DNA from: a bacterium | Lineage (GTDB): Bacteria; Planctomycetota; Planctomycetia; Kolteriales; Kolteriaceae | DNA length: 64,000 nt | Assembly: GCA_019753235.1 (NCBI GenBank) | Contig: JAIELF010000018.1 | Coordinates: 1 to 64,000, forward strand | Direction of reading: 5' to 3' | Shown: positions 7,610-16,732 of the stretch, piece after piece | How positions within the stretch are numbered: position 1 is the stretch's first letter | Layout of the letters: the number at the start of each line of letters is the position of its first letter | Program-made: the position numbers and the translations under genes | Notes under the pieces: model-generated | Databases searched by the model: none | The model's input: only the letters and a program-made list of their open reading frames with translations | What the model was told of the DNA's origin: nothing

Positions 7610-9202
7610 GTGGGTAATTCGGTAACAGCAGAGGGAAAGCCCCTTACGGAGGAATTTCCGCTAACGGTCGCATGCGTGGATGCCGGCTCGAACGGTATCC
7701 GCTTTGCCGCCGCTCGGTTTCGAACGGAACGACACTTTGAGATCCTCGCCACCGAGAGAATTCCCGTCCGACTGGGACACGAAGTCTTTCTCACCGGCCG
7801 ACTCAGTCACCAAACCATGGACCAAGCCGTCGAAGGCTTTTGTAACTTCCGGCGAAAAATCGACGAGCTTCACATCCATCGCTGGCGTGCCTGCGCCACG
7901 AGCGCCGTTCGCGAAGCCAGCAACTCGAAAGAGTTCAAAGATCGCGTCTTTGCCGCCAGCGGCATCGAAATCCAAATCATTGATGGGGCCGAGGAAGCCT
8001 GGTTGGTTCACCTCGCGGTCTCCAACCGAATCGATCTGGGAGATCGACCTTGGTTGATGGTCGATCTCGGTGGAGGCAGCGTTGAGATCAGTCTTTCCGA
8101 TTCCAAAGGTATTCACTGGTTCGAATCCTACACGATCGGTTCGGTCCGCTTGCTTGAACAACTGACGCAGTCGGGGGAATCGCCTGAACAGTTTCTTTCT
8201 CTGCTCGAAGAATACGTCTCGACGATTCGCGTCCCCCTTTCGACCGAGGACAAACTGGCCGGCTACATCGCGACGGGGGGCAATATCGAAGAGCTCGTTC
8301 GACTCGCTCCGAGCTCGGCCAGCAGCCCTCCCGATGGTGTTGCTCGTCTGTCGATGAGCGATCTTCGCGGAATCATCAGTCGCCTGGCCGTCACCACCTA
8401 CAAGCAACGTGTGGAACAGTTCGGCCTTCGTCCCGATCGCGCCGATGTTATTCTGCCGGCCGCGATGGTCTACGAAAGACTCGGGAAGCTGGCGGGTGTT
8501 ACCGAGATCACCGTCCCCCGCGTCGGCGTTCGCGATGGGATCCTGCTCGATATTGTCGCCGACGCCTGTTATCACGGGGATGACCGTCGGCTTGATTCAC
8601 AAATTGAAGACGCTGCCTTGACGCTTGGCCGAAAGTATCGCTTCGACGAAGCCCACGCGACCCATGTCGCGAAGATGGCCCTCTCCATTTTCGATCAGAT
8701 GATCGATGTTCATGGCTGGGGCCGTGCCGAGCGGCGAATCTTGCATGCCGCTGCCCTATTGCACGAGATCGGCATGTTCGTCAACCGGGCCAGCCATCAC
8801 AAACACTCGCTCTACTTGATCGAGAACTCTTCTCTCGTCGGCTTCTTGCCCAACGAAGTCCGGATGGCCGCCAACGTGGCTCGCTACCATCGAAAGAGCC
8901 CTCCCAAAACGTCTCATCTTTCGTTTCAGTCTTTATCGCGTCAGGAACGACAGATCGTCCTATCGCTGTCGGCGATCCTTCGCGTGGCCGACTCTCTCGA
9001 TCATGGCCACAAACAACGGGTGCAAAAGGTGACGGTCATCGTCGAGCGTGCTCGGGTTCGACTGGTGGTCGAATCGGAGGGAAATCTCATCTTCGGCTCC
9101 TGGTCGCTTCGCAATAAATCAGACATGTTTCGCGACGTGTTCTCTCGAAAGGTCGTCCTCCAATCCGCCGACCAACCAACACCCGATCTAGACTCCGCCT
9201 AA
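7610..9202 (+). CDS. Ppx/GppA phosphatase family protein with C-terminal HD domain
   Basis: A 530-residue protein with the two-part structure of exopolyphosphatase / pppGpp phosphohydrolase. The N-terminal ASKHA-type actin fold (about residues 18-310) has VACVDAGSNGIRF as the phosphate-1 loop and VDLGGGSVEIS near residue 150 as the phosphate-2 loop. The C-terminal HD-type helical domain (about 335-490) has HAAALLHEIGMFV and later VARYHRKSPP and LRVADSLDHG. The protein probably hydrolyses polyphosphate or pppGpp in the cytosol; sequence alone does not separate the two. The GTG at 7610 is the assigned start, but the ribosome-binding site is weak and the true start may lie slightly downstream. 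It appears monocistronic. Confidence 0.9.
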   Translation: MGNSVTAEGKPLTEEFPLTVACVDAGSNGIRFAAARFRTERHFEILATERIPVRLGHEVFLTGRLSHQTMDQAVEGFCNFRRKIDELHIHRWRACATSAVREASNSKEFKDRVFAASGIEIQIIDGAEEAWLVHLAVSNRIDLGDRPWLMVDLGGGSVEISLSDSKGIHWFESYTIGSVRLLEQLTQSGESPEQFLSLLEEYVSTIRVPLSTEDKLAGYIATGGNIEELVRLAPSSASSPPDGVARLSMSDLRGIISRLAVTTYKQRVEQFGLRPDRADVILPAAMVYERLGKLAGVTEITVPRVGVRDGILLDIVADACYHGDDRRLDSQIEDAALTLGRKYRFDEAHATHVAKMALSIFDQMIDVHGWGRAERRILHAAALLHEIGMFVNRASHHKHSLYLIENSSLVGFLPNEVRMAANVARYHRKSPPKTSHLSFQSLSRQERQIVLSLSAILRVADSLDHGHKQRVQKVTVIVERARVRLVVESEGNLIFGSWSLRNKSDMFRDVFSRKVVLQSADQPTPDLDSA

Positions 9203-9466
9203 CCCGCCCGTGTTTTTCCTTCGGATCTGGTGCATCGATCATCATTTTTGCGATTTTTCGACGGCATTGCTCTTGGCAGGATTCTGGGGGACGGATATTC
9301 CCCGACACTGCACTCTGACGCGCATCCTCTTTTGAGCTCGTTTCAATGGACGCATTCATTAGACCATTGGGCGGTCATCAGCCTGGGTTAAAAGCAGTTG
9401 CTCCCCGCGTGATCATTCTGTCCGCGTGGCCTGGGTCAATCCGCAACAGTCCGAGGAGTTCGAGTC

Positions 9467-10045
9467 ATGAGAATCTTGTTGGCGATGGTCCTTGCGGGAA
9501 CCACGATGTCGGTCGGTTGCACCACTCTCTGTGGCAGCGGTTGTGCCAGTGGGAAGTGCTCCGCACAGTCAAACGCGATGAGCGCTCCGACCAGTACCGT
9601 CGCAGCCAAGCCGAAGATGAATCCATCCAATCCTGCTGGTGCTTCACCGGTGACAGCGGGCCTTCCCCAAAAGCCTGCCACGACCAAGTCGATGGTGCCG
9701 GCAAAGGGGAGTGCCGTCGTCCCCGTTGAGAATAAAGTCTCGACGATGAAGCCTTCTCAACCGGTGATGCCTGCGGAGCATGATGCCATGATGCCTGACG
9801 GAGAGCCTTCGGCTTCGCTTGTTCCTCCGCCGCCGAGCGCGGCTCAACTGAGCGAAGAGGGAAGCCATCTCCCCTCACCCAAACAAATCGCGAAGAAGTC
9901 GAGCGAATTTGCCTCGATGCCGAGAGTGCCGGCTCGCGACGATGATTGGAATACTTCACCTTCCGATGATTCCAACGAAAACGCGCCGGCCAAGCCAACG
10001 GAGTGGAGCTCGCGCCACAATCCTCGATCTCCATTGGGTAACTGA
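9467..10045 (+). CDS. Low-complexity lipoprotein, unknown function
   Basis: A 192-residue predicted lipoprotein. GAGGAG lies 11-16 bases before the ATG. The signal peptide MRILLAMVLAGTTMSVGC ends in a lipobox with Cys18, followed by more cysteines (TTLCGSGCASGKC). The rest is rich in Pro, Ser, Ala and Lys with no globular pattern and is probably disordered and periplasmic. I recognise no domain. It stands alone, with about 260 bases of non-coding DNA on its left and the tail of the pseudopilin operon on its right. Confidence 0.75.
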   Translation: MRILLAMVLAGTTMSVGCTTLCGSGCASGKCSAQSNAMSAPTSTVAAKPKMNPSNPAGASPVTAGLPQKPATTKSMVPAKGSAVVPVENKVSTMKPSQPVMPAEHDAMMPDGEPSASLVPPPPSAAQLSEEGSHLPSPKQIAKKSSEFASMPRVPARDDDWNTSPSDDSNENAPAKPTEWSSRHNPRSPLGN

Positions 10046-10210
10046 GAAGTAACCGCGACGTTTCCATAGAAGCAGACAGCTATCCGTCGGGAAAGGTGCA
10101 TTTTCTACGTCAGCGCGATAAGTCCGTTGCCCAACGTTTGTGACTCCGTTCTTCTCTACATCGAATAGACCTGCTCGCCAAAATCGACTTGCGATCTTTC
10201 CGACATTTTT

Positions 10211-11443
10211 TCAGTCGACGGCTCGGCTCCAACTGGCCGACTGAATCTTCATCTTGATGTTGCTGTAGCGGATGGGTGGCGTGGTCGTGAGATTTGAATC
10301 GTAGAAAACATTCGGTGTATCCGTCACGGTGATTAGACCCTCCCCCAACAAACTGCCGATCACGCGAGATTCATTCTTGAGAAAGATACTCGCACGAGAA
10401 TGAACGAGTCCCTGGATCTCGTTGGGATAGACGTCGGTCTGATCACTGTCGGCCACCGAGTTGAAAGGTGAACCCGGTGGATTAAAGTTAACGGCGGCGA
10501 CACTCTCGCTGAGGTTCTGCGATCCGCTGGCCAAGTCGATCTCCAAGTTGCCGTCGGTAATGAGTACAGGGTAATCAGGTCGAGCCGGCTGCATGAGAAC
10601 GCGGTCGTTCAATCGGACTGTTTTTGATGAACCGCACTGCACAATCAGCGTGCCGAAGATACGTGTATCACTTATCTGAATGTCTTGCCCTCCGGTGTCG
10701 ATGCGATAGACGCCGTTCACTTGGGTTGCGCCGCCGAAATTGTTTGTCGGCGTCAGAACTCGCCCAACCCAGTCTCCCGTGAAAGCAACGGGCTGCGCGA
10801 GCCCCACGTAATAGCTCATCACGCTCGCGTCGGGCAACGATCGCAATTGGACCCCTGTCGTTCGCGTGCCGCTGGGGCTCGGTCCGAAGTAGAGACTGCT
10901 CTGTGTGTCGCCCAGAATCGTACCGACGTTGAGGATATTGCCATTCGTGAATATAGGACCACCCGTCACCGAACATCGTTTGCCAGAATAGACCGAAAAC
11001 GAAAGGTTCGCGAAGATGGGTGTGGTGATGGCCGGGATGGGCTCGGCTACCCCATACATCGATACGGTTACTTTCTGTGAGCTGTCGCCGGTGTTTGCGG
11101 ATCCAAGGATTTGGATGGGATCCATGGGATCATCATTCAGGTTGCCGTCCGGATCGGTCACTTTCACTTGACCGGCTGAGTTCCCCGAGTTGAGTGTTGT
11201 CCAGACGCCGACCGATCGATTGCTTCGCCAGTTGTTGTCGGACTCGATGAGAATTCGGGCCTGATCGACCATACCGCGTGCGATGAGTTCCGCTTGCCGA
11301 CGGTCGCGGGTGAGATCTTTGCTCCGGCTTTGTACTTGCAGGGTGACCAACGAGGCCAGCGCGATCGACGAGACGATTGCCGCCGTCCCCAGGACCATCA
11401 CGTAAATACTTGCTCGTCGATTCTGAGCTTTTGTCAACATCAT
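10211..11443 (-). CDS. PilX/GspK-like minor pseudopilin-position membrane protein
   Basis: A 410-residue protein, the last gene of a five-gene minus-strand operon. A single N-terminal membrane segment (about residues 13-33, SIYVMVLGTAAIVSSIALAS) follows a basic start (KAQNRRA). The hydrophobic helix then continues as an amphipathic one, the plan of PilX/GspK-like proteins. It lacks the GFTLxE prepilin signature, as is common for PilX-type proteins. The large exported part is beta-rich, with short repeated strands such as GGPIFTNGNILNVGTILG that resemble a polymer-forming or beta-helix fold. The start overlaps the previous stop as ATGA (11440-11443), so translation is coupled. It probably caps or initiates the pseudopilus. 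Confidence 0.72.
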   Translation of the reverse strand: MMLTKAQNRRASIYVMVLGTAAIVSSIALASLVTLQVQSRSKDLTRDRRQAELIARGMVDQARILIESDNNWRSNRSVGVWTTLNSGNSAGQVKVTDPDGNLNDDPMDPIQILGSANTGDSSQKVTVSMYGVAEPIPAITTPIFANLSFSVYSGKRCSVTGGPIFTNGNILNVGTILGDTQSSLYFGPSPSGTRTTGVQLRSLPDASVMSYYVGLAQPVAFTGDWVGRVLTPTNNFGGATQVNGVYRIDTGGQDIQISDTRIFGTLIVQCGSSKTVRLNDRVLMQPARPDYPVLITDGNLEIDLASGSQNLSESVAAVNFNPPGSPFNSVADSDQTDVYPNEIQGLVHSRASIFLKNESRVIGSLLGEGLITVTDTPNVFYDSNLTTTPPIRYSNIKMKIQSASWSRAVD

Positions 11444-11958
11444 GGCACCTGATTGTCGGTCTGTGTTCGATATGCCTGAAGCGAGCTTATCGGCTGTCCG
11501 TCAAGACTGACGACAATCGTAATGACGCGAGCCCCTTGATTGGTCAGAGAGGGAATTGCCATATTGCTCGTACGAACAAACTCGACCGTGACGCTCCGTC
11601 GGAATCGCCCCCCTGCTGGGATGGCCGATCCCGTTCGCGTAGTGGCAAAGGACTCGGTCCAGCCGTGGTAGTCATCGATATCGTCGTAGAGAGATCGGCT
11701 GGTTTCGCCGGCGTCTGGCCCTGTTGACACCGTTGTGACAGAGGGTTCACTGTAAGGAAAAGAGATGATCTCTTGCATCAAGTCATGTTCAATCAGGTCG
11801 GCGAATTCCATGATCGCCATGCTCTTTTGACGACCATGCAATTGAGCAAACGCCGCCAGGCTTCCGGACAGGAGAATACCCGTCACCAATGTCGCCATCG
11901 TCACCTCGATCAAGCTGAATCCAGCTCGGCGATGTCCAGAGGAAGTTTGCGTTTTCAT
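11440..11958 (-). CDS. Type II secretion/pilus prepilin-like protein (GspI-position)
   Basis: A 172-residue prepilin. The ATG at 11958 is chosen over the longer frame because it overlaps the upstream stop as ATGA and places the prepilin motif near the N-terminus: HRRAGFSLIEVTMATLVTG, with cleavage after Gly and the family Glu at +5. The rest is a small domain without detectable disulfides. In position and size it corresponds to GspI/PilV. It is the fourth gene of the HD-GYP-pseudopilin operon, overlapping both neighbours by 4 bases. Processing should be done by the prepilin peptidase encoded at 27052-27861. Confidence 0.85.
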   Translation of the reverse strand: MKTQTSSGHRRAGFSLIEVTMATLVTGILLSGSLAAFAQLHGRQKSMAIMEFADLIEHDLMQEIISFPYSEPSVTTVSTGPDAGETSRSLYDDIDDYHGWTESFATTRTGSAIPAGGRFRRSVTVEFVRTSNMAIPSLTNQGARVITIVVSLDGQPISSLQAYRTQTDNQVP

Positions 11959-13022
11959 GGGACAATCGGCCTGTTTAAGAACTCTGCAGAGATCGGTTTG
12001 GTTAGCGATGTCGATCCTTCCGTTTGAACTTGGAGGCGAAGCCAAGCGATTCGACGCGTGTTGATGCTGGTTGCCGGAGCGTCGGTGCTCGCCGTCAATG
12101 TATGTCTCATCTCCTGTGTATAGTCCTGAGTCCAGATGCTGCTCCCGCTGGTGGAACTCATCAGCCCGCTGGCATTGTCCCCTGACGTCGTCTGAATCTG
12201 AATACTCCGCCCGTTGGGGACTCCACTGAACGAGAGAACGATCGTGACTCCCTCGGTTGGAAGCAACGAGCCCGTCGCAGTGATGGAGACGTCCCGCATG
12301 GCGTAGTTCTTGTTATTCCAGGAGGCAAGATTGAGTGTACCGGTTCCAACGATTGAACCTGTAGGCCAACCGCTGGGCGAAGCCCGAAAGAGACTGACCG
12401 ACATCGTACCCGACGTATCGTTTTGGTCTTTGCTTAGAGACAGACTGACGGTCGTGGGCCTCCACGCGGTGGTATTTGCTGGGAGAGTCGGATAGCAATA
12501 TTGGCCGAAGTTGTTCGTGGTGTTAACAGTCAAGTCGGAAGTAGAAGTGTTCGAAGTTTGCGAGTGAACGACGTTGCTGCTGGTGATCGTTCCGCTCGGC
12601 GTCGATTTGGTCTCGATTCGTGAATCGATGTCGATCGCGCGGGTCGAGGGAACAACGACTCGGCTCGGTCCGCCGTTGATTCGCCGAACCAAGGGTGCAC
12701 CAGCCGAGCCTGACCACGTGTATTGAATCTGATCGTCGACGCCGTCCCCGGTCCGATCGGACACGGTTGCGGTGATATCTGTCGAGGTGTATTGCGTGAT
12801 CGTTTTCGCCTCGCGCAGGTCGGCACTCAGACTGGCCAACGCTGTCGTTGATTCGAAACCAGAGCGAGTGACATCCGACGAAGCCAAGCCCTTTGTTGCC
12901 AGATAAAGAGAGCTGCTTAGCCCGACTGATAAGACAGAGACCGTGAAAAGTGAGACGACCATTTCGATCAACGAATAGCCGGCGAGACTTCGGTTTCGTT
13001 GCTGACGGATGAACGCTTTCAT
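11955..13022 (-). CDS. Prepilin-like protein (GspJ/PilW-position)
   Basis: A 355-residue prepilin, longer than typical GspJ. The N-terminus reads SLAGYSLIEMVVSLFTVSV, so cleavage after Gly15 and Glu at +5 are both conserved, followed by the hydrophobic helix. The C-terminal region is Ser/Thr-rich with beta-strand character and contains a choice-of-anchor-like segment around residues 175-265 (LSLSKDQNDTSGTMSVSLF). Start and stop both overlap the neighbours by 4 bases. It probably forms part of the pseudopilus tip with the other minor pilins encoded here. Confidence 0.82.
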   Translation of the reverse strand: MKAFIRQQRNRSLAGYSLIEMVVSLFTVSVLSVGLSSSLYLATKGLASSDVTRSGFESTTALASLSADLREAKTITQYTSTDITATVSDRTGDGVDDQIQYTWSGSAGAPLVRRINGGPSRVVVPSTRAIDIDSRIETKSTPSGTITSSNVVHSQTSNTSTSDLTVNTTNNFGQYCYPTLPANTTAWRPTTVSLSLSKDQNDTSGTMSVSLFRASPSGWPTGSIVGTGTLNLASWNNKNYAMRDVSITATGSLLPTEGVTIVLSFSGVPNGRSIQIQTTSGDNASGLMSSTSGSSIWTQDYTQEMRHTLTASTDAPATSINTRRIAWLRLQVQTEGSTSLTKPISAEFLNRPIVP

Positions 13023-13489
13023 GGCGTGATGCTCACTTCCCCCGTGATCGCCACCGTCACCGATGCCAGGGCGGCATTCTTCGCAAGCGAGATCGTGATC
13101 GATGACGACGGCATGCCGTGCCCAGAGAAAGTGATCGATGGAGCAGGGACCGCGGGGAGGGATGTCGATACGATGTCGACGCCGAAACGCTTCTTTAAGT
13201 CGACCCGATAAGGAAGGCTTGGCCGAGAAGGATCGTTGGTGCCCGGCAAGATGTATTGATCGGACATCAAGAGAAAGTCGATCTCATAGGACTGGCTGGC
13301 GGCGACCGATAGGTTCGCGAGTGCGCGCAAGTCATTGGCAAGCTGCCTTGCGGCCGAGCTCACTTGCCATTGATCTTGTCGAGCAAGAAGTCGCGGTACC
13401 CCTGCTGTGGTCATCACGGCAAGAATCGCCACGACGATGATCATCTCGACGAGAGTGAATCCCGCGCGCGTGCGGCCAAGCATTCTCAT
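13019..13489 (-). CDS. GspH/FimT-like prepilin
   Basis: A 156-residue prepilin with the classic motif RAGFTLVEMIIVVAILAVM (cleavage after Gly10, Glu +5). A small globular domain follows, in which SSAARQLANDLRALANLSVAAS matches the long helix continuation of GspH/FimT; I quote it only to the segment limits. It ends with beta strands (ASVTVAITGEVSITP). The start overlaps the HD-GYP stop by 4 bases and its stop overlaps the next start by 4 bases, so the operon is tightly coupled. Confidence 0.85.
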   Translation of the reverse strand: MRMLGRTRAGFTLVEMIIVVAILAVMTTAGVPRLLARQDQWQVSSAARQLANDLRALANLSVAASQSYEIDFLLMSDQYILPGTNDPSRPSLPYRVDLKKRFGVDIVSTSLPAVPAPSITFSGHGMPSSSITISLAKNAALASVTVAITGEVSITP

Positions 13490-15084
13490 GACGAGTGCCT
13501 CTCGGCAAACACTTCGGACGAAGCCAAGGAAGAGGGTTCGCTCGCCAGTTCATTCACTCCGCGGGCAGCATCCGCGGGCGGTCGCACGATCTCCTTTGCG
13601 CTCTCGATCATCATTCGAAACAAGTGCACGATCGACTCGTCCCACTGTGAGCCGGCACCCTCGAGAAGGATCTCTTCCGCTCTGTCGAAGGGCATCGCTT
13701 GTCGATACGGTCGGACACTGGTCATCGCATCCCAACTATCGGCGACGGCAAGAATGCGGGCCTGTTGGGGAATGTTGTCGCCCACCAATCCGGCAGGATA
13801 CCCCGCGCCATCGACTCGTTCGTGGTGATGCAGGACGCCTGGCAACACATACGCCAGCTTGTCGATGCCGGTAAGAATCTGAAATCCAATCGACGGATGT
13901 CTCTTGATCTGGTCGAACTCTTCTGGTGTCAGACGCCCCTCTTTTCGTAGGATTTGGTCGGGCAGACCAATCTTGCCAATGTCGTGCAAGAGGCCGGCTA
14001 CATACGTCTGCTCGCAAACGTCACGTCCAAGACCCATCTGCCTCGCGAGCCGTCGACCCAATTGTCCGACACGTTCGCTATGGCCACGAGTGTAGGAGTC
14101 TCGTGCTTCGATCGCATTGACCAGCGTTCGGACCACGGCGACCGTGAGATCTTCCGATTCTTGAAACAGAGCAACGTTTCGACCATGGGTGGCTACCATG
14201 ATGCTGGTCACCTGAAGGAGACCTGCTTCGACAGTCCCGAATCCGTTGTCGATCTCGTTCTCTGCCATGAAGCCAGGCAGACGGTTGAAAGCCAGCATCC
14301 ATCCGAGAAGTGTCCCCTCCTTCTCGACGGAGACCATCATGAAGCTTCGGACGGGTTCGGGGAGTTCTTGACTTCCTGACGAAAATCCCTGATTACGAAC
14401 GACTGGTCCGCGAAAGAGAGCGGGATCGAAATGACAAGCAAGCTCGAGGCATTCGACCGCATCTAAAGGAGGTGTGCCGACCGTCACCCAACCGTTCGCA
14501 ACCCGCGAGAGATCAGCGTGCTCTTTTGGAATAAAGACGATGGAGGAGGCGCTGATGACTCGTTGCAAACGAGGCAGCACCCGATGCACGACATGCAACA
14601 CATCACGGGAAACATCACACAATTCGATTTGCTCAGCAAGGAATCGCAAGTAGGTCTGTTGTTCAAGATCCGATGAAATCTGATTCATGGCCGCGCCGAC
14701 TTGCTCTTCCAACGCGTGGCATTCTAAAGAGGCGCGATGAGCTTCGAGGAACGTGCGGCTCCACCGTTCTAGAACTTCCTTGCTTACTCCGGAGAGGCGA
14801 CCCACGGCCAGCCAGCTTCGTCTGGGTCCCCACGGCAAAGGTAAGTAAAGGGTGTAGGCGCCCGATCCATCTCCATTGACAATCACGGGCTCTGCCCGCG
14901 TCAGGAGCGATAACAGTTCACTTTCCGCGATCGGTCCACGACGACCTGTCTGTGGAGCAACAGGTTTCTCATCAAGCCAAGAGTCAGTTGGGCTCCAGAG
15001 TTGGAATGAAATGCCGAACGCCTTGTGAAGCGATTCACAAAGGTTTGCCGCTCGGATTGCTGTGCTCGACGAGTCGTTTGCCAT
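13486..15084 (-). CDS. GAF-like plus HD-GYP domain protein, predicted c-di-GMP phosphodiesterase
   Basis: A 532-residue protein, first gene of the pseudopilin operon. The ATG at 15084 is chosen because GGGAG precedes it; in-frame starts further upstream lack a site. The N-terminal half (to about residue 310) looks like a GAF-type sensor. The C-terminal half is a complete HD-GYP domain: GHSERVGQLGRRLA, LLHDIGKIGLPD, then HHERVDGAGYP and ILAVADSWDAMTS. The metal-binding histidines and aspartate and the GYP loop are all present, so hydrolysis of cyclic di-GMP is likely. No membrane segment is visible, so it should be cytosolic. Its stop overlaps the first prepilin start, which suggests c-di-GMP control over this secretion or pilus machine. 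Confidence 0.92.
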   Translation of the reverse strand: MANDSSSTAIRAANLCESLHKAFGISFQLWSPTDSWLDEKPVAPQTGRRGPIAESELLSLLTRAEPVIVNGDGSGAYTLYLPLPWGPRRSWLAVGRLSGVSKEVLERWSRTFLEAHRASLECHALEEQVGAAMNQISSDLEQQTYLRFLAEQIELCDVSRDVLHVVHRVLPRLQRVISASSIVFIPKEHADLSRVANGWVTVGTPPLDAVECLELACHFDPALFRGPVVRNQGFSSGSQELPEPVRSFMMVSVEKEGTLLGWMLAFNRLPGFMAENEIDNGFGTVEAGLLQVTSIMVATHGRNVALFQESEDLTVAVVRTLVNAIEARDSYTRGHSERVGQLGRRLARQMGLGRDVCEQTYVAGLLHDIGKIGLPDQILRKEGRLTPEEFDQIKRHPSIGFQILTGIDKLAYVLPGVLHHHERVDGAGYPAGLVGDNIPQQARILAVADSWDAMTSVRPYRQAMPFDRAEEILLEGAGSQWDESIVHLFRMMIESAKEIVRPPADAARGVNELASEPSSLASSEVFAERHSS

Positions 15085-15147
15085 CACATCTCCCATTTCG
15101 CTCGGCGAGTGTAGGGACGCTGAATCGATGAAGCTTAGGTCTTGTCC

Positions 15148-15180
15148 ACCCGACCGGCAAACGGACCCGACCGGCAAACG
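15148..15180. repeat. Direct repeat of 16 bp with 1-bp spacer in the divergent promoter region
   Basis: ACCCGACCGGCAAACG occurs exactly at 15148-15163 and 15165-15180, a period of 17 bases. It begins 64 bases upstream of the HD-GYP start and about 300 bases upstream of gspG. It could be a tandem binding site for a regulator or just a local duplication. Confidence 0.7.
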
Positions 15181-15348
15181 ATGCGGGATCGACTATCATG
15201 CGGAGCTTTCGGGGCAACTCTTATCTCCCTATCGGCGGGAAATGCTCGCGTTGAAGGGAAGAATGCGTCTCTTCTTCTCGTCACAACCCCATCAAAACGG
15301 GGAACTATCAAGATCGGAAACATCGGAGTTTCCCGCTTGATTGGGACT

Positions 15349-15365
15349 AAACGTAACCTACGTTT
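15349..15365. promoter_or_regulatory. Palindromic operator-like element upstream of gspG
   Basis: AAACGTA (15349-15355) and TACGTTT (15359-15365) form a perfect inverted repeat around a 3-base spacer, about 110 bases upstream of the gspG start. Size and symmetry suit a dimeric DNA-binding protein. No regulator is identified. Confidence 0.4.
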
Positions 15366-15476
15366 GCGTGGGAAAACCGGCGCGTGTCGCGTTCAACGGT
15401 TCTCTTCAGACCTCGCCGTGAAAAGGCTTCGCGTGGTTTTTGAGACGAACACGCATTCCAAATGAGGGAGTCCATC

Positions 15477-16013
15477 ATGTCGAGCCATGATCGCCATCAA
15501 CGTAAAGGCTTTACGCTCGTCGAGCTTGTCGTTGTCATTCTCATTCTCGGGATTATCGCCACCGTGGCGGTACCTCGCGTGGTGCGATCGACCTCCAACG
15601 CTGCCGAGAGTGCCATCAAACAAGATTTGGCATCGGTGCGCTCGGCCGTCGAGCTCTATGCAAGCGATCATGGCGGCGTCTTCCCAGGTTCGGCCTCGGG
15701 CGGAACCGGCTTCACGGCCGGCACCGAAGCAGCCTTCAAGGGGCAGGTTCTAAACTACACCAACGCCCTCGGCGAAGTATCGACAACCAAGTCAACGGCC
15801 TATCCGTTCGGACCCTATCTGCGAAAGCCGTTCCCCAAGGCACCGGCCGGACCGAGATCCGGGGTGGATACGATCAAGATGGAAACCGCCGGTACTCTTC
15901 TCACCGGAGCAGACGAATCGACCGCTTGGCGCTACGATAGCACGACCGGCGAATTCATCATGAATTCCGACGATTTCGCTTCGGATGGCGTGACCAAGTA
16001 CGACCAATACTAG
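15477..16013 (+). CDS. gspG: Major pseudopilin GspG-like
   Basis: A 178-residue prepilin and first gene of the large rightward operon. The ATG at 15477 has GAGGGAG 6 bases upstream. The motif KGFTLVELVVVILILGIIA gives cleavage after Gly and Glu at +5. The following region (AAESAIKQDLASVRSAVELYASDHGG) matches the GspG/PilE helix continuation; only its character matters here. A loop containing FPG and a C-terminal YDSTTGEFIMNS close the small globular domain, like the planctomycete GspG group. It is probably the main subunit of the pseudopilus. Confidence 0.9.
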   Translation: MSSHDRHQRKGFTLVELVVVILILGIIATVAVPRVVRSTSNAAESAIKQDLASVRSAVELYASDHGGVFPGSASGGTGFTAGTEAAFKGQVLNYTNALGEVSTTKSTAYPFGPYLRKPFPKAPAGPRSGVDTIKMETAGTLLTGADESTAWRYDSTTGEFIMNSDDFASDGVTKYDQY

Positions 16014-16163
16014 TTGCCACTGATTCGGTGGAATGCCCGCTCCACCGATTCTGACGGGAAGAGAAGTGGTCTGCCCCGACAATCCCATGGGGAGGCATCG
16101 ATTGCCTTCCCTCTTACGGTGGATAATCTCCAGCGGTCAAACCCTTTGAAGGAACGCGAAGCC

Positions 16164-16553
16164 ATGGACGCACGTAAACGGATTCTCGTTGCTGACGACA
16201 ATCCGGCCATGGCGAAAGTGATCGCGTTCAATCTCTCGGCGGCAGGTTTTGAGACTACGGTCGCATCGAATGGACAGATCGCCTGGGAACTTCTTCAAGC
16301 CGAACCATTCGACTTCCTCGTCACGGATTATCAGATGCCCGAAATGGACGGCCGAGAACTTGTTCGGCACATTCGATCCAGTCTCCGCTGGCGACATATC
16401 CCTGTCATTATGCTGACCGCGAAGGAACTCGAACTCGATACCTCGATCGCCTCCGACGAGCTACAGCTTGCCTCGGTTCTTCAAAAGCCCTTTAGCCCGT
16501 CCGAGCTCATTGGCCGAATCCACTCCTATTTCCATCGTGTTTGTTCAGTTTGA
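16164..16553 (+). CDS. Stand-alone response-regulator receiver domain
   Basis: A 129-residue single-domain CheY-like protein. The ATG at 16164 is chosen because AAGGA precedes it and the receiver fold starts at once (KRILVADDNPAM). Acidic pocket residues Asp11-Asp12, phospho-acceptor Asp55 (FLVTDYQMPEMDG), a threonine in IMLTAKE and the lysine in LQKPFSP are all present, so phosphotransfer should work. There is no output domain, so it must act by protein contact. It lies between gspG and a sensor kinase in the same direction; the kinase is the obvious partner. Confidence 0.92.
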   Translation: MDARKRILVADDNPAMAKVIAFNLSAAGFETTVASNGQIAWELLQAEPFDFLVTDYQMPEMDGRELVRHIRSSLRWRHIPVIMLTAKELELDTSIASDELQLASVLQKPFSPSELIGRIHSYFHRVCSV

Positions 16554-16732
16554 TAGCTTCTTCTCTCCATTCCCAAGCCGCCTGCCCATTGAAATCGTGC
16601 TAGGTTTTCTCATTCGATCGAATCGCCTCTCACTGCTGGCCGATGATCGCCGGACAGCGTGCGTGTTCAAACTCATCGCGCCGAGTCTTCATCGACTTGT
16701 TGATCGGTTCGGTCGCGACAGGACACCTTTTT

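Larger units (their letters stand above)
15085..15476. promoter_or_regulatory. Divergent control region between the two secretion operons
   Basis: This 392-bp gap separates the HD-GYP-pseudopilin operon (leftward) from the GspG-secretin operon (rightward) and must hold promoters for both. It contains a 16-bp direct repeat (15148-15180) and a palindrome (15349-15365), listed separately. I could not identify a convincing sigma-70 promoter. The GspG ribosome-binding site GAGGGAG is at 15464-15470. Confidence 0.6.
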
